Shown piece by piece: positions 1 through 8,004 of a stretch of 64,000 bases of DNA. Source of the stretch: DASUPK01 sp963744105 (GTDB taxonomy: Bacteria; Actinomycetota; Thermoleophilia; Solirubrobacterales; 70-9). The stretch covers positions 558,001 through 622,000 of the forward strand of contig CAVUSJ010000004.1 in assembly GCA_963744105.1 (NCBI GenBank). The letters are read 5' to 3'. A program made the position numbers and the translations under genes. Under the pieces are notes generated by a model, which saw only the letters and a program-made list of their open reading frames with translations, was not told the DNA's origin and ran no database searches. Within the stretch, counting starts at the first letter, position 1, and each line of letters opens with the position of its first letter.

Positions 1-139
1 GCCGCGCAGTCGCGAGCCCGTGAAAGCTGGAGCGAAGCTGCACCTCTATGGGCAGGGCTAGCGGCGGGTAGTCCCTACCACCAGGGCGGCAGTGCCAGGC
101 CTGACGAAACGACCAGGCTCCCGCTGACGCGGGAGGCCA
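1..139. other. Window edge, no gene seen
   Basis: No open frame with protein-like composition and no RNA gene was recognised here. The intact tRNA-Arg gene expected from the 3'-half repeats is not in this stretch, so if it exists it lies outside the window, most simply to the left. Confidence 0.5.
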
Positions 140-300
140 GCGAGGGCAACAAAGGGGCAACACACGGGACAGAGTCCAGCCGAACCTAGACGAACTCGAA
201 TCCCGGTCTAGAGCCGAATCCCGAGCCCAGACGAGCTCCACCGAACTCCCGCCGCGGTCTACGAAACCGAAGGTCACAGGTTCGAATCCTGTCGGGCGCG
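140..300 (+). repeat. 161-bp repeat copy 1 with tRNA-Arg(ACG) 3' half
   Basis: Positions 254-300 are the 3' half of a tRNA-Arg(ACG): anticodon stem GCGGT/ACCGA around loop CTACGAA (259-265), variable loop AGGTC, T arm ACAGG-TTCGAAT-CCTGT, acceptor 3' strand CGGGCGC and discriminator G. No D arm or 5' acceptor strand (expected GCGCCCG) lies upstream, so this is a fragment and not a functional tRNA. The 114 bp before it (140-253) recur almost unchanged at 13385-13498, including the spaced direct repeat CGAATCCCG. This layout is what attachment sites of tRNA-targeting integrative elements look like; that reading is inference. Confidence 0.85.
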
Positions 301-367
301 CTTCAGGAAACCCCGCTGTGGCAACGCTGATCGTGGGCTCGCGCCACGGGATGCGGCAGCAGCAACG

Positions 368-1516
368 TCAGCGAAGCTGGCGCAGCGACCGGCGCTCGAA
401 CAGGACCTTGTCCCGGTGCCACCTTCTGGCCGGTCGCCGGATTCGCAGCCGGCCGCGCGGCGACCGGTAGAAGCCCCCCCTTGCCCTAGCGGCGCGCCCG
501 GATCCCACGTCCAAGTAGTAGTCGAGTGACCCCTTGAACTCGCTGCGCGGGCGGTACCCTGCCGCCGCTGTCGCGATGTTGTCGGCTACCACCGCTGCTT
601 CGGCCTGCGCCAACACGCCTGCCTTCGGTAGCTTGGTCCCGCCCGAGAGCTCGATCTCGGTGACATCGCCGATCGCGTGCACGTTGGAGCGGACACTGAG
701 GCTGAACGGCGCAGCCCGGATCCAGCCGTTCGGCCCGGCCAGCGGAGAGACCGCAACGAAGCCCGGGGCGCGGTGCGGGGGAACGGCGATCAAGAGGTCA
801 AATGGCTCGCTCCCGTCGGCGAACCGCGCCTCCCGGGTGGCGGGATCGACCGACTCAAGGAGGCGGTCTGGCTGGAAGCCGATGTCGCGGCGCCCCAGCA
901 TTGAGGTGATGCGATCGCCGACCTCTGGGTCGGCCGCCGGGATCGGCCGCGACTCGGCGGTGGCGATGTCAACCTTCGCCGGCACACCCCGCTTGCGCAA
1001 GAAGTCGTTGATCAGGAAGGCCGCCTCGTAGGGCGCTGCAAGCGACCGGTAGGGCGCCGCCACGACCGCGACCAGAATCCGGCCGCCGCCGAAGGTCACG
1101 AGGGCGTCGCGCAGGCGCTCCGCGTCGGGGAGCGTGTAGAAGCCGTGTGCCGCCTCGGTGAGCCCGTCCACCGACTCTGGACTGAGGGTCGCCCCGGGAG
1201 CCAGGACCAGCTGGTCGTAGGGGATCTCGCCCGAGGTCGTCGAGATCGCGGCCCGGTCGAGGTCCATTCCCGTCACCTCGGTCTGGGTGAACCGGATGCC
1301 CCGCCGAAGGAGGTGCTCGAAGGGTTGCGACACCTCCCCAGCCCGGCGCTTCCCGACGGTCACCCAGGGAAAGGATGGGGGGAAGTGCTGGTGTGCCCTG
1401 CGGTCAACGAGGTGGATGTCGAGCTTGCCGTCGTGCTTGGCGAGACGGTCGGCGCAAGCCAGGCCACCAAGGCCGCCGCCGACGATCACCACCTTTGTCT
1501 TAGCACCAGTCAACAC
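368..1516 (-). CDS. SQR-like NAD(P)/FAD-dependent oxidoreductase lacking catalytic cysteines
   Basis: This is a 382-residue flavoprotein of the sulfide:quinone oxidoreductase / type II NADH dehydrogenase superfamily. The FAD dinucleotide-binding motif VVIVGGGLGGLACADRL is at residues 9-25, a second FAD contact IGDVTEI near 288, and the family C-terminus RRWHRDKVLFER is present, so the protein is full length. True SQRs use two or three conserved cysteines for the polysulfide bridge. Here the only cysteine is in the N-terminal FAD motif, and the position usually read as Cys-Pro-Pro-Ala-Pro-Tyr-Glu has become SLAAPYE. A sulfide-oxidising role is therefore unlikely; quinone or other electron-acceptor reduction is possible. 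It starts with GTG behind GGAAGG. It is the first gene of the first tRNA-bounded segment. Confidence 0.8.
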   Translation of the reverse strand: MLTGAKTKVVIVGGGLGGLACADRLAKHDGKLDIHLVDRRAHQHFPPSFPWVTVGKRRAGEVSQPFEHLLRRGIRFTQTEVTGMDLDRAAISTTSGEIPYDQLVLAPGATLSPESVDGLTEAAHGFYTLPDAERLRDALVTFGGGRILVAVVAAPYRSLAAPYEAAFLINDFLRKRGVPAKVDIATAESRPIPAADPEVGDRITSMLGRRDIGFQPDRLLESVDPATREARFADGSEPFDLLIAVPPHRAPGFVAVSPLAGPNGWIRAAPFSLSVRSNVHAIGDVTEIELSGGTKLPKAGVLAQAEAAVVADNIATAAAGYRPRSEFKGSLDYYLDVGSGRAARARGGFYRSPRGRLRIRRPARRWHRDKVLFERRSLRQLR

Positions 1517-1594
1517 CTTGGATACCTTCCAACGATCACGTTGCGGGCGGCGCGAACTTCCGTCACCGTAGACTTCTTAGGCCTGGCCGGATAA

Positions 1595-1609
1595 CCGGGG
1601 TCACCCCGG
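1595..1609. promoter_or_regulatory. Palindrome upstream of the SQR-like gene
   Basis: CCGGGGT-C-ACCCCGG is a perfect 7-bp inverted repeat with a single central base, 79 bp upstream of the GTG at 1516. It could be an operator, or a short hairpin downstream of whatever is transcribed toward it. No regulator gene is adjacent. Confidence 0.4.
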
Positions 1610-1761
1610 AAACGCCCTACGTGCTACGTACCTAGTGCGCTCGATGCTTCATGCCTGACGGCGGCGCGTTCCTCGTGTTTCCCATCGACGAGATCATGGC
1701 CAGAGTCGTCGGACCAGCACGGCAAGAGGCAGCAGCCGCTCACGCCGATCGAGGCGCGGCT

Positions 1762-2397
1762 TCAGCCTCCGAGATCGACGACCACGTGAGTGACCGGCAG
1801 GTCGGTCTCCTCTCGCGCGCGCTGAACCACACCGCGCTCGAGCCTGTGTGAGCGGTCGGGCGGGTGGGTGGAGATGACGATCTCGTCCGCCGCAAAGATC
1901 CGCAGCGCGTCCTCCAAGGCCACGTTGGGGTCGGGGTCTCCTACTTGGCCTCGGGCGCGCAGCCCGGCCTCCTCGAGCGCCTGCAGGGAGAGCTCCATCC
2001 GCTGGCGCGCCTCCGCCGTCGCCACGTCGACGTCGGAGGCCAAGTGCGCGGCACGCGAGTCCATAAGGGCGGGTGTAACGACGAGGATCTCGCTGCGACG
2101 CCCCCGAGAGCGATTTTGGATCTCGGCCAGAACCGTGGGACCGCCGATGGTCTCGTTGGCGACCACCAGCACGCGGTGCTCGCCGTCTCCGGCGCGAGAG
2201 ACCTCGGTTCGGCGCGCCAGCCTGCCACGGGAGCCTCGCCAGGCGAGCCCAGCACCCAGGACGAGCAGCGCCGCCGCCCAGATCACGCCCACCACAGGCC
2301 TCGTGATCAGAGAGAGTGCGACTACCGAGGCGCCCCCGATCCCGATCACCACGGCCCAGCGGAAGGCATCCGCCTCCGATCTCAGCGGGCTGTGCAC
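1762..2397 (-). CDS. Membrane-anchored universal-stress-like protein
   Basis: The 211-residue protein has two predicted membrane segments at about residues 13-32 and 35-50, a basic linker (RGSRGRLARRTEVSR), and then a cytoplasmic alpha/beta domain beginning HRVLVVANETIGGPTVLAEI. The domain resembles UspA-type nucleotide-binding folds: strand-helix start, VVTPAL strand, helix rich in Glu/Arg, a Gly-Asp-Pro-Asp-Pro turn near residue 150, and ADEIVISTHP. The function is unknown; a stress-signalling role is inferred only from the fold. The stop at 1762 is 245 bp from the start of the SQR-like gene on the same strand, so co-transcription is possible. Confidence 0.6.
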   Translation of the reverse strand: MHSPLRSEADAFRWAVVIGIGGASVVALSLITRPVVGVIWAAALLVLGAGLAWRGSRGRLARRTEVSRAGDGEHRVLVVANETIGGPTVLAEIQNRSRGRRSEILVVTPALMDSRAAHLASDVDVATAEARQRMELSLQALEEAGLRARGQVGDPDPNVALEDALRIFAADEIVISTHPPDRSHRLERGVVQRAREETDLPVTHVVVDLGG

Positions 2398-2688
2398 GTC
2401 AGCTCCTTTCTAGCCTCTCTGTTCGTCGCATCAGGTCGTATGGGTTTGCCGGCCGACTCTTGCCCAAGAGCGTGAGGCTTACATCGGTGTCGAGCGCGGA
2501 TCCGCCTCGGTACAAAGCGCGGACTCACTGCGTGGCGAGCGTCGGAACGGTCCAGATTTCGGGTTCCCGCCCGCGGAAGATCAAGGCTCAGGTGCGCGCG
2601 CTCGAGCAGGATGTGGAGCCGGAGCTTGTGTCGGAACAACTCTCAGAGCTCCGCGATGTGGCCGAGTCAGGGGCGACTAGCCGGCTAC

Positions 2689-2706
2689 CCCTTCCATGCA
2701 AAGTGG
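2689..2706. repeat. Orphan GCATGG-type hairpin
   Basis: CCCTT-CCATGC-AAAGTGG is a member of the dispersed small-hairpin family (CTTT-GCATGG-AAAG core). Elsewhere in the window the family precedes SnoaL-like genes. No such gene follows here. Confidence 0.5.
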
Positions 2707-3003
2707 CACTCTGCGCTCACCGAGGGCCGGGAACCGCCAGAACGGGCTACTTGGCGATACTCCGCGCGGCCCGTATCGTCGTTAGCTGACGACGCTAGCC
2801 AATCTCCTCCGTCATGTCCGCCCACGAGTGTGGGTTACCAAGTGGCTCTAGATACCGGGCCTCGCCCGGCAGCGGGTCGTGCGCAGCGCCGGGGCCGCGC
2901 AGTCGATCAGGCTGCGCCTCGACGACGACCCCGCGCTGGTCCCGCTGGAGACCCTGCCCGGCCGGGACCACTACCTGTTCCCGCCGGGGAGAAACCTCCC
3001 TGG

Positions 3004-3042
3004 CGCTGGTTGACCGCTAGGTCGTGAGGCGGTCAACCAGCG
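3004..3042. repeat. Perfect 14-bp inverted repeat
   Basis: CGCTGGTTGACCGC and GCGGTCAACCAGCG flank an 11-nt loop (3018-3028). No T-run follows on either strand, so a classical terminator is not supported. It could be a structured RNA element, a protein-binding site, or the remnant of a mobile-element end. Confidence 0.6.
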
Positions 3043-3431
3043 AAATATCGCTAAGGCGATGACGGCAACTTACGACGATTTCGAGGCGGACTGGTCGAAC
3101 TCGATCACCTCAGTTACTCACCGGAAACTTATGTAGACCTTCTAGATTGGAGTAGCTGGCATTGCCCCGAAGGCTGACTACGTCGCCAGTCACGTTCGTT
3201 GGGACTCCCTCTTCCTCTCGTGCGAGCCCAAAAGGGCATGAGGAGCTAGAAGCCGTCACCCCCGGGCAGACTGCCTGAGCGGGCAGCTCGATCTCGGCGA
3301 GAAAGCGAACCGAGCCGAATCCCCAATCCGATCGAACCCTTTGGCTCTTGGCGGCTCTTGGCGGCGACCCTTGGAGTTCGCCCAGGCAGACAGGACGCAA
3401 CACTATGCCTACGAAGGCAGGAAGGAAGGCC

Positions 3432-4760
3432 ATGTCTACGATCAACAGGCCAGCTCGACGCCTAGGTCGAGTCCGGGCCCTGCGTAGTGGTAGTAGACGA
3501 CGTCCCCGGCGTGACGCCGCTCCCTTGCTGCCGGAAGTTGGCCTAGGCCACAAGTCACTGGCCGACTACGCGCGCCTCTGCGGCCGCCCGCTGATCGAGC
3601 GGATCCGCGAGCTGGCTGAGCCGCTCAAGGGTGCGCGGGTGCTCCACGTCAGCGCGACGGCCTTCGGGGGCGGCGTCTCGGAGATCCTCTACACGCTCGT
3701 GCCGCTGATGCGAGATGTCGGCCTCGACGCCCACTGGCGCGTGATGCTCGGCGAGCAGGAATTCTTCGAAGCGACCAAGCTGCTGCACAACTCTTTGCAG
3801 GGCGATAAGGGGACGCTGACCGACGAGCAGTGGGCGCTCTTCGACCGCCACAACGAGCTGAACGCCCAGGGTCTAGAGGGCGAGTGGGACGTCGTGGTCG
3901 TCCACGACCCGCAACCGCTCGGGCTGCTCCGGGGAGCGGCTGACCGGGGCCAACACTGGATCTGGCGCTGCCACATTGACCTCTCCGAGCCAAACCCGGA
4001 GCCGATCGAGCGGTTGCTGCCGATGATCGCCGAGTACGACGCGACGGTCTGGCACATGCAGGAGTACGTGCCGGCAGGACTCGACGGCGGGGTGCGGATC
4101 ATGCCGCCCGCGATCGACCCTGTCTCAACTAAGAACATGGCGCTCTCGCCGCACGACGCCGCCTTCGTCTGCGAGCAGTTCGGGATCGACGTCAATCGGC
4201 CGCTGATCTGCCAGGTTTCTCGCTTCGATTTCTGGAAGGACCCGATGGGGGTGATCGACGCCTATCGCCTAGTCAACGAGCGTCTGCCCGACGTACAACT
4301 CGCCCTAGTCGGTTCGATGGCCACCGACGATCCGGAGGGCTGGGAGTTCTTCCAGCGCACCTTCGAGTACGCCGACTCCGATCCTGACATCAAGATCCTC
4401 AACAACCGCGACGACGTCGGGGCGATCGAGGTCAACGCCTTCCAGTCACAGTCAGATGTGATCGTCCAGAAGTCGATCCGTGAGGGGTTCGGGCTGACCG
4501 TGACCGAGGCCCTGTGGAAGGGGCGCCCTACTGTCGCCGGCAAAGTCGGCGGCATACCGCTGCAGATCACCGACGGCCAGAGCGGCTTTCTGATCAGCTC
4601 GGCCGAGCAGGCGGCCCAGCGTTGCGTCGAGGTGCTATCCGACCCCGAGCTTGGCAGCCGCCTTGGGAGGACTGGAAAGGAGCACGCCAGGACCCAGTTT
4701 CTGACCCCGCGGCTGCTGCGCGACTGGCTGGAGCTCTTCACTGACCTCGGCGGCATCTAG
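3432..4760 (+). CDS. treT: Trehalose synthase (GT4, TreT type)
   Basis: This 442-residue GT4 retaining glycosyltransferase transfers glucose from an NDP-glucose to glucose, giving trehalose. The TreT signature is clear: LHVSATAFGGGVSEILYTLV at the donor-domain start, WRCHIDLS, VSRFDFWKDPMGVIDAY opening the second Rossmann domain, and VQKSIREGFGLTVTEALWKG with the E-x7-E nucleotide-sugar motif. The ATG at 3432 is chosen because AGGAAGGAAGG precedes it; upstream in-frame starts at 3348 and 3405 lack a ribosome site. The first 30 residues are Arg-rich and unlike the rest. It may supply trehalose as osmolyte or reserve. Most likely specificity is trehalose, but another NDP-sugar acceptor pair cannot be excluded. 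Confidence 0.87.
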   Translation: MSTINRPARRLGRVRALRSGSRRRPRRDAAPLLPEVGLGHKSLADYARLCGRPLIERIRELAEPLKGARVLHVSATAFGGGVSEILYTLVPLMRDVGLDAHWRVMLGEQEFFEATKLLHNSLQGDKGTLTDEQWALFDRHNELNAQGLEGEWDVVVVHDPQPLGLLRGAADRGQHWIWRCHIDLSEPNPEPIERLLPMIAEYDATVWHMQEYVPAGLDGGVRIMPPAIDPVSTKNMALSPHDAAFVCEQFGIDVNRPLICQVSRFDFWKDPMGVIDAYRLVNERLPDVQLALVGSMATDDPEGWEFFQRTFEYADSDPDIKILNNRDDVGAIEVNAFQSQSDVIVQKSIREGFGLTVTEALWKGRPTVAGKVGGIPLQITDGQSGFLISSAEQAAQRCVEVLSDPELGSRLGRTGKEHARTQFLTPRLLRDWLELFTDLGGI

Positions 4761-4821
4761 TGCCGATCTCACCGCGACTATTCGACGATCAGGTGCTCCC
4801 AACTGAAACACGATCGCCTCC

Positions 4822-5088
4822 GTGCTGATCGCACTCATCTTGTTCGGGCTTGCCGTCATTGCCGTGGCGGCCGTGGCGGCGCTGCGCTCATCGCGGACGC
4901 CCGAAATGAGGGAGACGCGAAATCTCGATCCGGAAGGGGTGGAGAGGGAGATCTACGAGAAGCTGTACGGGAAGCGCTCGGGAACCGTATCCGACCCATT
5001 GCCCGCAAAACCGCCAATTGAAGATCCGCCCCCGCGCGAACTCAGCGGCGATCCCGACCGGCGGGACTCGGATCGACAAGCCGCCTGA
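4822..5088 (+). CDS. Small single-span membrane protein
   Basis: The 88-residue product has one hydrophobic segment at residues 1-21 (LIALILFGLAVIAVAAVAAL), then a charged, Pro-rich cytoplasmic tail (ERE IYEKLYGKR, then PPIEDPPPRE). It starts with GTG; no strong ribosome site is seen. The TGA at 5086-5088 lies one base before the tRNA-Arg fragment at 5090, so the gene ends exactly at the recombination repeat. Its natural C-terminus may have been replaced. The family was not recognised. Confidence 0.55.
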   Translation: MLIALILFGLAVIAVAAVAALRSSRTPEMRETRNLDPEGVEREIYEKLYGKRSGTVSDPLPAKPPIEDPPPRELSGDPDRRDSDRQAA

Positions 5089-5089
5089 G

Positions 5090-5136
5090 GCGGTCTACGA
5101 AACCGAAGGTCACAGGTTCGAATCCTGTCGGGCGCG
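5090..5136 (+). repeat. tRNA-Arg(ACG) 3'-half, copy 2
   Basis: This copy is identical over 47 bp to 254-300: anticodon arm with ACG, variable loop, T arm and acceptor 3' strand. The left flank is unrelated to copies 1 and 4. It sits between the stop codon of the membrane-protein gene and a truncated minus-strand gene, which marks a recombination junction. Confidence 0.85.
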
Positions 5137-5137
5137 C

Positions 5138-5345
5138 TCTGCTGGCGTGTCCAACTGATAATCACCCCGCTGAATGGAGCGCTGTAGAGCGGGCCGCCCG
5201 TCACCGTCTGGATGATGGTCGTGTCCGTCCCACAGAGGTTCCCGGCACGAACGTGGACCCGAGATGTGTCGCCGCCACGCCGCTCGCGGGCGCCCAGGGC
5301 AGCTCCACACAGACCTGTGATTGCTCCGATCAGAAGTCTTCGCAC
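5138..5345 (-). pseudogene. 5' end of a secreted-protein gene, cut at tRNA repeat
   Basis: Reading leftward from a GTG at 5345, behind a strong AGGAGG, the frame gives RRLLIGAITGLCGAALGA (signal-peptide-like), and then CGTDTTIIQTVTGG and YSAPFSGVIISWTRQ. The second part resembles the start of a secreted beta-sandwich protein. Coding character ends exactly at the tRNA repeat; beyond it the frame only reads the antisense of the tRNA fragment. The intact gene would be at least twice as long. This appears to be a gene broken by integration or excision at the repeat. Confidence 0.6.
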
Positions 5346-5446
5346 CCTCGCCTCCTGGGCGAGTCCTCGTCTGGGTCGATCGTATTCCGCGCCCGCCTTC
5401 GTACGCAATTGATCCTTGGGATCCGACCGTGTTCGCGAAAGTGCTC

Positions 5447-5489
5447 CTTTCCATGCAAAGCGGATAGCCGCTTCTCGTCCACAGCGGCT
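5447..5489. repeat. Tandem hairpins downstream of SnoaL-like gene
   Basis: CTTT-CCATGC-AAAG (5447-5460) is followed by AGCCGCT-tctcgtccac-AGCGGCT (5466-5489), whose right arm overlaps the stop codon of the minus-strand SnoaL-like gene. The AAAGCGG of the first can also pair with the CCGCTT of the second, so two folds are possible. It may act as the 3' end or terminator of that gene. Confidence 0.55.
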
Positions 5490-5895
5490 ACTCCGACAAC
5501 CCGGCGGCCTCGAGGGCCTGTTGGGGATCGAGGTAGGTCCAGATCCGAATCCCCTTGCCGTTCTTCATGTCGGTGACGGTGCCGAAGGCCATCTCGGTCA
5601 CCACCCCGCTGTGCTTGCCCCGTGTGCGGATGCGGCCGATCCCGACGATTCGATCACCCAAGTCCCGGATCTCCGAGTAGTCGAGGTGGATCTCGGCGAG
5701 GGCCTCATACACCTCACTCATCACCTCTCGGACGCCGTCGTGTCCCCGACTTACGGTCGCCTCGCCCCCGAAGGGAATCAGGAGCGCCGAATGCCACTCC
5801 ACCTCAGGGTCGAGCTCTCTCAGCAGACCATCGACGTCTCGGCGGTTATACGCCTCAGTCCCGCGCTTGAACGACTCGAGATTCTCCTGCGACAT
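5488..5895 (-). CDS. SnoaL/NTF2-like protein, paralogue A
   Basis: This 135-residue cone-shaped alpha+beta-barrel protein of the SnoaL-like (NTF2) superfamily begins MSQENLESFKRGTEAYNRRD and ends QALEAAGLSE, the two hallmarks of the paralogue set in this window. HxxDGVREVMSEVYE and the strand VVTEMAFGTVTDM are typical. The family includes polyketide cyclases, hydrolases and binding proteins; no substrate can be assigned. The ATG at 5895 is preferred over longer frames because GATACT lies exactly 9 nt upstream, as in its paralogues, giving a leaderless mRNA. Confidence 0.8.
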   Translation of the reverse strand: MSQENLESFKRGTEAYNRRDVDGLLRELDPEVEWHSALLIPFGGEATVSRGHDGVREVMSEVYEALAEIHLDYSEIRDLGDRIVGIGRIRTRGKHSGVVTEMAFGTVTDMKNGKGIRIWTYLDPQQALEAAGLSE

Positions 5896-5904
5896 CGCCC
5901 GCGC

Positions 5905-5943
5905 AGTATCCCGCGCGCGGACAGTGCCGCTCCCATGCAAAGC
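5905..5943 (-). promoter_or_regulatory. Leaderless promoter module of SnoaL paralogue A
   Basis: On the minus strand, TTTGCATGGGA precedes GATACT (5905-5910), and 9 nt separate the hexamer from the ATG at 5895. The same module and spacing occur before paralogues C, D, E and F. The TSS is inferred to coincide with the start codon. Confidence 0.6.
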
Positions 5944-5993
5944 AGTAGTGCCCGGCTTTCCAGTTGCCCCGACTAACGAGTCTGCCTTCGAGT

Positions 5994-7520
5994 TCAGCCC
6001 ACTAACGCCCCATACGACGCGGCGAAGCGCTCGGCGATCACGCGCCACGAGTAGGCGCTGCGAATCTGCTCGTATGCGTTCTCGCCTCGCTGCTTCCTTT
6101 CGTCGACGTCGTTCACGGCTTCCACCATTGCGCCGGCAATCGCGTCGACATCGTCCGGCTCGACCATCCAGCCGCTCGGGCACCCCGGTTCGGTGTTGAC
6201 AAACGTGAGCGGACCTCCGCTGCGAGTGGCGATCACCGGAACTCCGCAGGCCATTGCCTCGAGCAGCGCCAGTCCGAATGGCTCGTAGCTCGATGGAGCC
6301 ACGAGTGCATCCGCACAGGCGAGACCGTCGGGGACATCCTCGTGACCCCTCCAGCCGAGGAAGAAGATCCCTCCTGCACCCTCGCGGCGAGCCACGGTAT
6401 GGGGGTGCTCGCCGTCCCACTCGCCGGGCGAGCCGCCCCAGATTACGAGCGGAGCGGGCCTCGCAAAGCGCGGGCGGGCCCGAACGTAGGCGCGCACGAG
6501 CAGCGGCACGCGCTTGAAGTCCAAGAAGCGGCCCAGGTAGAGCAGCACGGGTGACGGCTCGCCGGTCGTGGGATCGGCAAACGCGGCCAGATCCTGCTCG
6601 GTGTAGCGAATGGTTCCCGGTTCCCCCGATTCGTCCCAGCCGCGCGGATCGGTGACCAGCCAGCGGCGCCAGCGAGAGAGCCGCTCCTGGGAGCTAGCGA
6701 CGCGACGGTCGAAGAGCTCGGTGTCCACGCCGTCGGGAATCAGCTCGATCCTGCTCTCGTCAACGCCCAGCAGCCTGAGCGCTTCGTCGCGGTCGTGAGA
6801 AGAGATCGCGACGATCCGGTCCGATCGTCGGGCGAGCGCCCCAAGGAGCTCGGCCCAGTGAACGCCAAAGCGCCAGTGCGCCCAGTCGGTGCTCTCAAAC
6901 AGCGCTCGCTGCCTTGGAGAGAGGCCATCGAGCTTCGGCATCGTGTCCGCGCGCGCCCGGTCGGCCATCCCGGCCAGGGTTGTGTCGAGCGCCCGTGCCA
7001 GGTCCGCGAGCCGTTCGATCCGGTTGAGCATCTTCAGCTCGGTGCCGTGCAGGTGCGTGAGAATCGGTCGGGTCGGCCAGCGCCGTTGAACGGCCGCGTG
7101 AATCGGCGTGAGGTGGTGGAGGTGAAACAGAGTCGGATCCGTCCACCCGTCCGCGAGGATGCGCTCCCAGGCCGCGATCAGGTGCGCGCCGATCCGCGGC
7201 GAGACCGCGGCGAAGACCCGGTCCGCGGTCTCGCCGCCGTCCTCGAAGGATGGGTGCATGGGAACCGGTTCCTCGAGCGGATCGCGGCCAGCGGCGCGGG
7301 CGCCGATTGCCGGGTCGTAGTCGGCCGCCGTCACCGAGAGGCCGTCGAAGAAGCTCGCTGCATGCGTCGGCGCCCCGACTGCGCCGAGTGACCCACAGGC
7401 CAGTGATACCTCCCAGCCGGCATCATCGAGTGCCCGAGAGAGGTAGCGGGCGACCTGCGCCGAGCCGCCTCGCGGGTAGAAGATCAGTCCCATTGCCACC
7501 TGTCGCTTTGCCAGGCTCAT
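5994..7520 (-). CDS. Family 4 glycosyltransferase
   Basis: This 508-residue GT-B retaining glycosyltransferase shows the N-terminal Gly-rich loop YPRGGSAQVARYL, THLHGTEL in the acceptor domain, ISSHDRDEALRLL, VLLYLGRFLDFKR opening the C-terminal donor domain, and SSYEPFGLALLEAMACGVP with the E-x7-E motif. Substrates are unknown; glycogen synthase-like and trehalose/sucrose synthase-like roles are both possible. The ATG at 7520 lacks a ribosome site, whereas an ATG at 7493 (MGLIFYPRGG) follows ACAGGTGGC and may be the real start. It lies in the second tRNA-bounded segment and faces away from the small gene at 7801. Confidence 0.8.
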   Translation of the reverse strand: MSLAKRQVAMGLIFYPRGGSAQVARYLSRALDDAGWEVSLACGSLGAVGAPTHAASFFDGLSVTAADYDPAIGARAAGRDPLEEPVPMHPSFEDGGETADRVFAAVSPRIGAHLIAAWERILADGWTDPTLFHLHHLTPIHAAVQRRWPTRPILTHLHGTELKMLNRIERLADLARALDTTLAGMADRARADTMPKLDGLSPRQRALFESTDWAHWRFGVHWAELLGALARRSDRIVAISSHDRDEALRLLGVDESRIELIPDGVDTELFDRRVASSQERLSRWRRWLVTDPRGWDESGEPGTIRYTEQDLAAFADPTTGEPSPVLLYLGRFLDFKRVPLLVRAYVRARPRFARPAPLVIWGGSPGEWDGEHPHTVARREGAGGIFFLGWRGHEDVPDGLACADALVAPSSYEPFGLALLEAMACGVPVIATRSGGPLTFVNTEPGCPSGWMVEPDDVDAIAGAMVEAVNDVDERKQRGENAYEQIRSAYSWRVIAERFAASYGALVG

Positions 7521-7562
7521 CGGTGGGAACGGTATTGGAGGTGATGACGCGACCTTCCGAGC

Positions 7563-7579
7563 GCCGCTTCTGAAGCGGC
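7563..7579. repeat. GCCGCTT/AAGCGGC hairpin
   Basis: GCCGCTT-CTG-AAGCGGC has the same stem as the hairpins at SnoaL stop codons (5466, 8258) but a 3-nt loop. It lies between the glycosyltransferase start and the small gene at 7801. Confidence 0.4.
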
Positions 7580-7800
7580 TACTCGCGTTCGATTTCTTGA
7601 CGTAGCGAGCGCGAAGGACGGCCGCAGGACGATTACCTGAAACTTAGGAACAATGCACTAAGGTGCTTCAACTGGCTCCGAGGTAGCAAGGACGATCCAA
7701 CCGGGGCCTTCGCATCACTCGGTCCGCAGGGTTTTCCCCTCTTCCTTCCCTGCGACCCCAATGCAGAGGGAACGAAATCCACTTCGATAGGAAACGGCCT

Positions 7801-7977
7801 ATGCCAGCAATCATCGTGCAGAGCAACGGCACCACCCAGCAAGAGACCAACGTCCTCCTCTACGAGGATGTTCAACCGGAGCACCTGGCCAGCGATCACC
7901 ACGCGGCCCAACTGATCGAGCGCGTGGGATGGGCGGTTAGCGAGGCAAAGGACGCCGAGGACCTCGGGTCCAAGTAA
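7801..7977 (+). CDS. 58-residue conserved-looking small protein
   Basis: The frame starts with ATG after GATAGGAAACGGCCT and encodes a soluble, acidic 58-mer: MPAIIVQSNG, VLLYEDVQPEHLASDHHAAQ, LIERVGWAVSEAKDAED. The pattern of a short strand, a strand with Leu-Leu-x-Glu, then a helix with LIERVGWAV suggests a folded protein rather than chance coding. A strong intrinsic terminator follows within 65 bp. No function can be assigned. An overlapping antisense frame (7633-7911) was rejected. Confidence 0.65.
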   Translation: MPAIIVQSNGTTQQETNVLLYEDVQPEHLASDHHAAQLIERVGWAVSEAKDAEDLGSK

Positions 7978-8004
7978 GGGAGTTCTCGACCAATAAGTCG
8001 ACGT

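Larger units (their letters stand above)
2398..3431. other. About 1 kb with no intact gene
   Basis: No convincing intact gene is present. It contains an orphan GCATGG-type hairpin (2689-2706) and a perfect 14-bp inverted repeat (3004-3042). About 2870-3013 (+) has codon bias like a gene and reads AQSIRLRLDDDPALVPLETL before a TGA, possibly the tail end of a decayed gene. The promoter of treT must lie at the right end, but no clear -10/-35 pair was seen. Confidence 0.5.

Noticed and set aside
254..300. A functional tRNA-Arg gene
   Set aside because: Only the anticodon arm to 3' end is present; no D arm or 5' acceptor strand occurs upstream in any of the four copies.
368..1516. Sulfide:quinone oxidoreductase as a firm call
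   Set aside because: The catalytic cysteines are missing, so only the superfamily is named.
4953..5408. Frames through the tRNA repeats giving peptides such as DRIRTCDLRFRRP or PTGFEPVT
   Set aside because: These are translations of the antisense of tRNA-Arg 3' ends, a well-known annotation artefact, not genes. Only the 5138-5345 part of this frame has protein-like sequence.
7633..7911. 92-residue minus-strand frame over the 58-residue gene
   Set aside because: The plus-strand frame has a ribosome site, protein-like sequence and a terminator in the right orientation.
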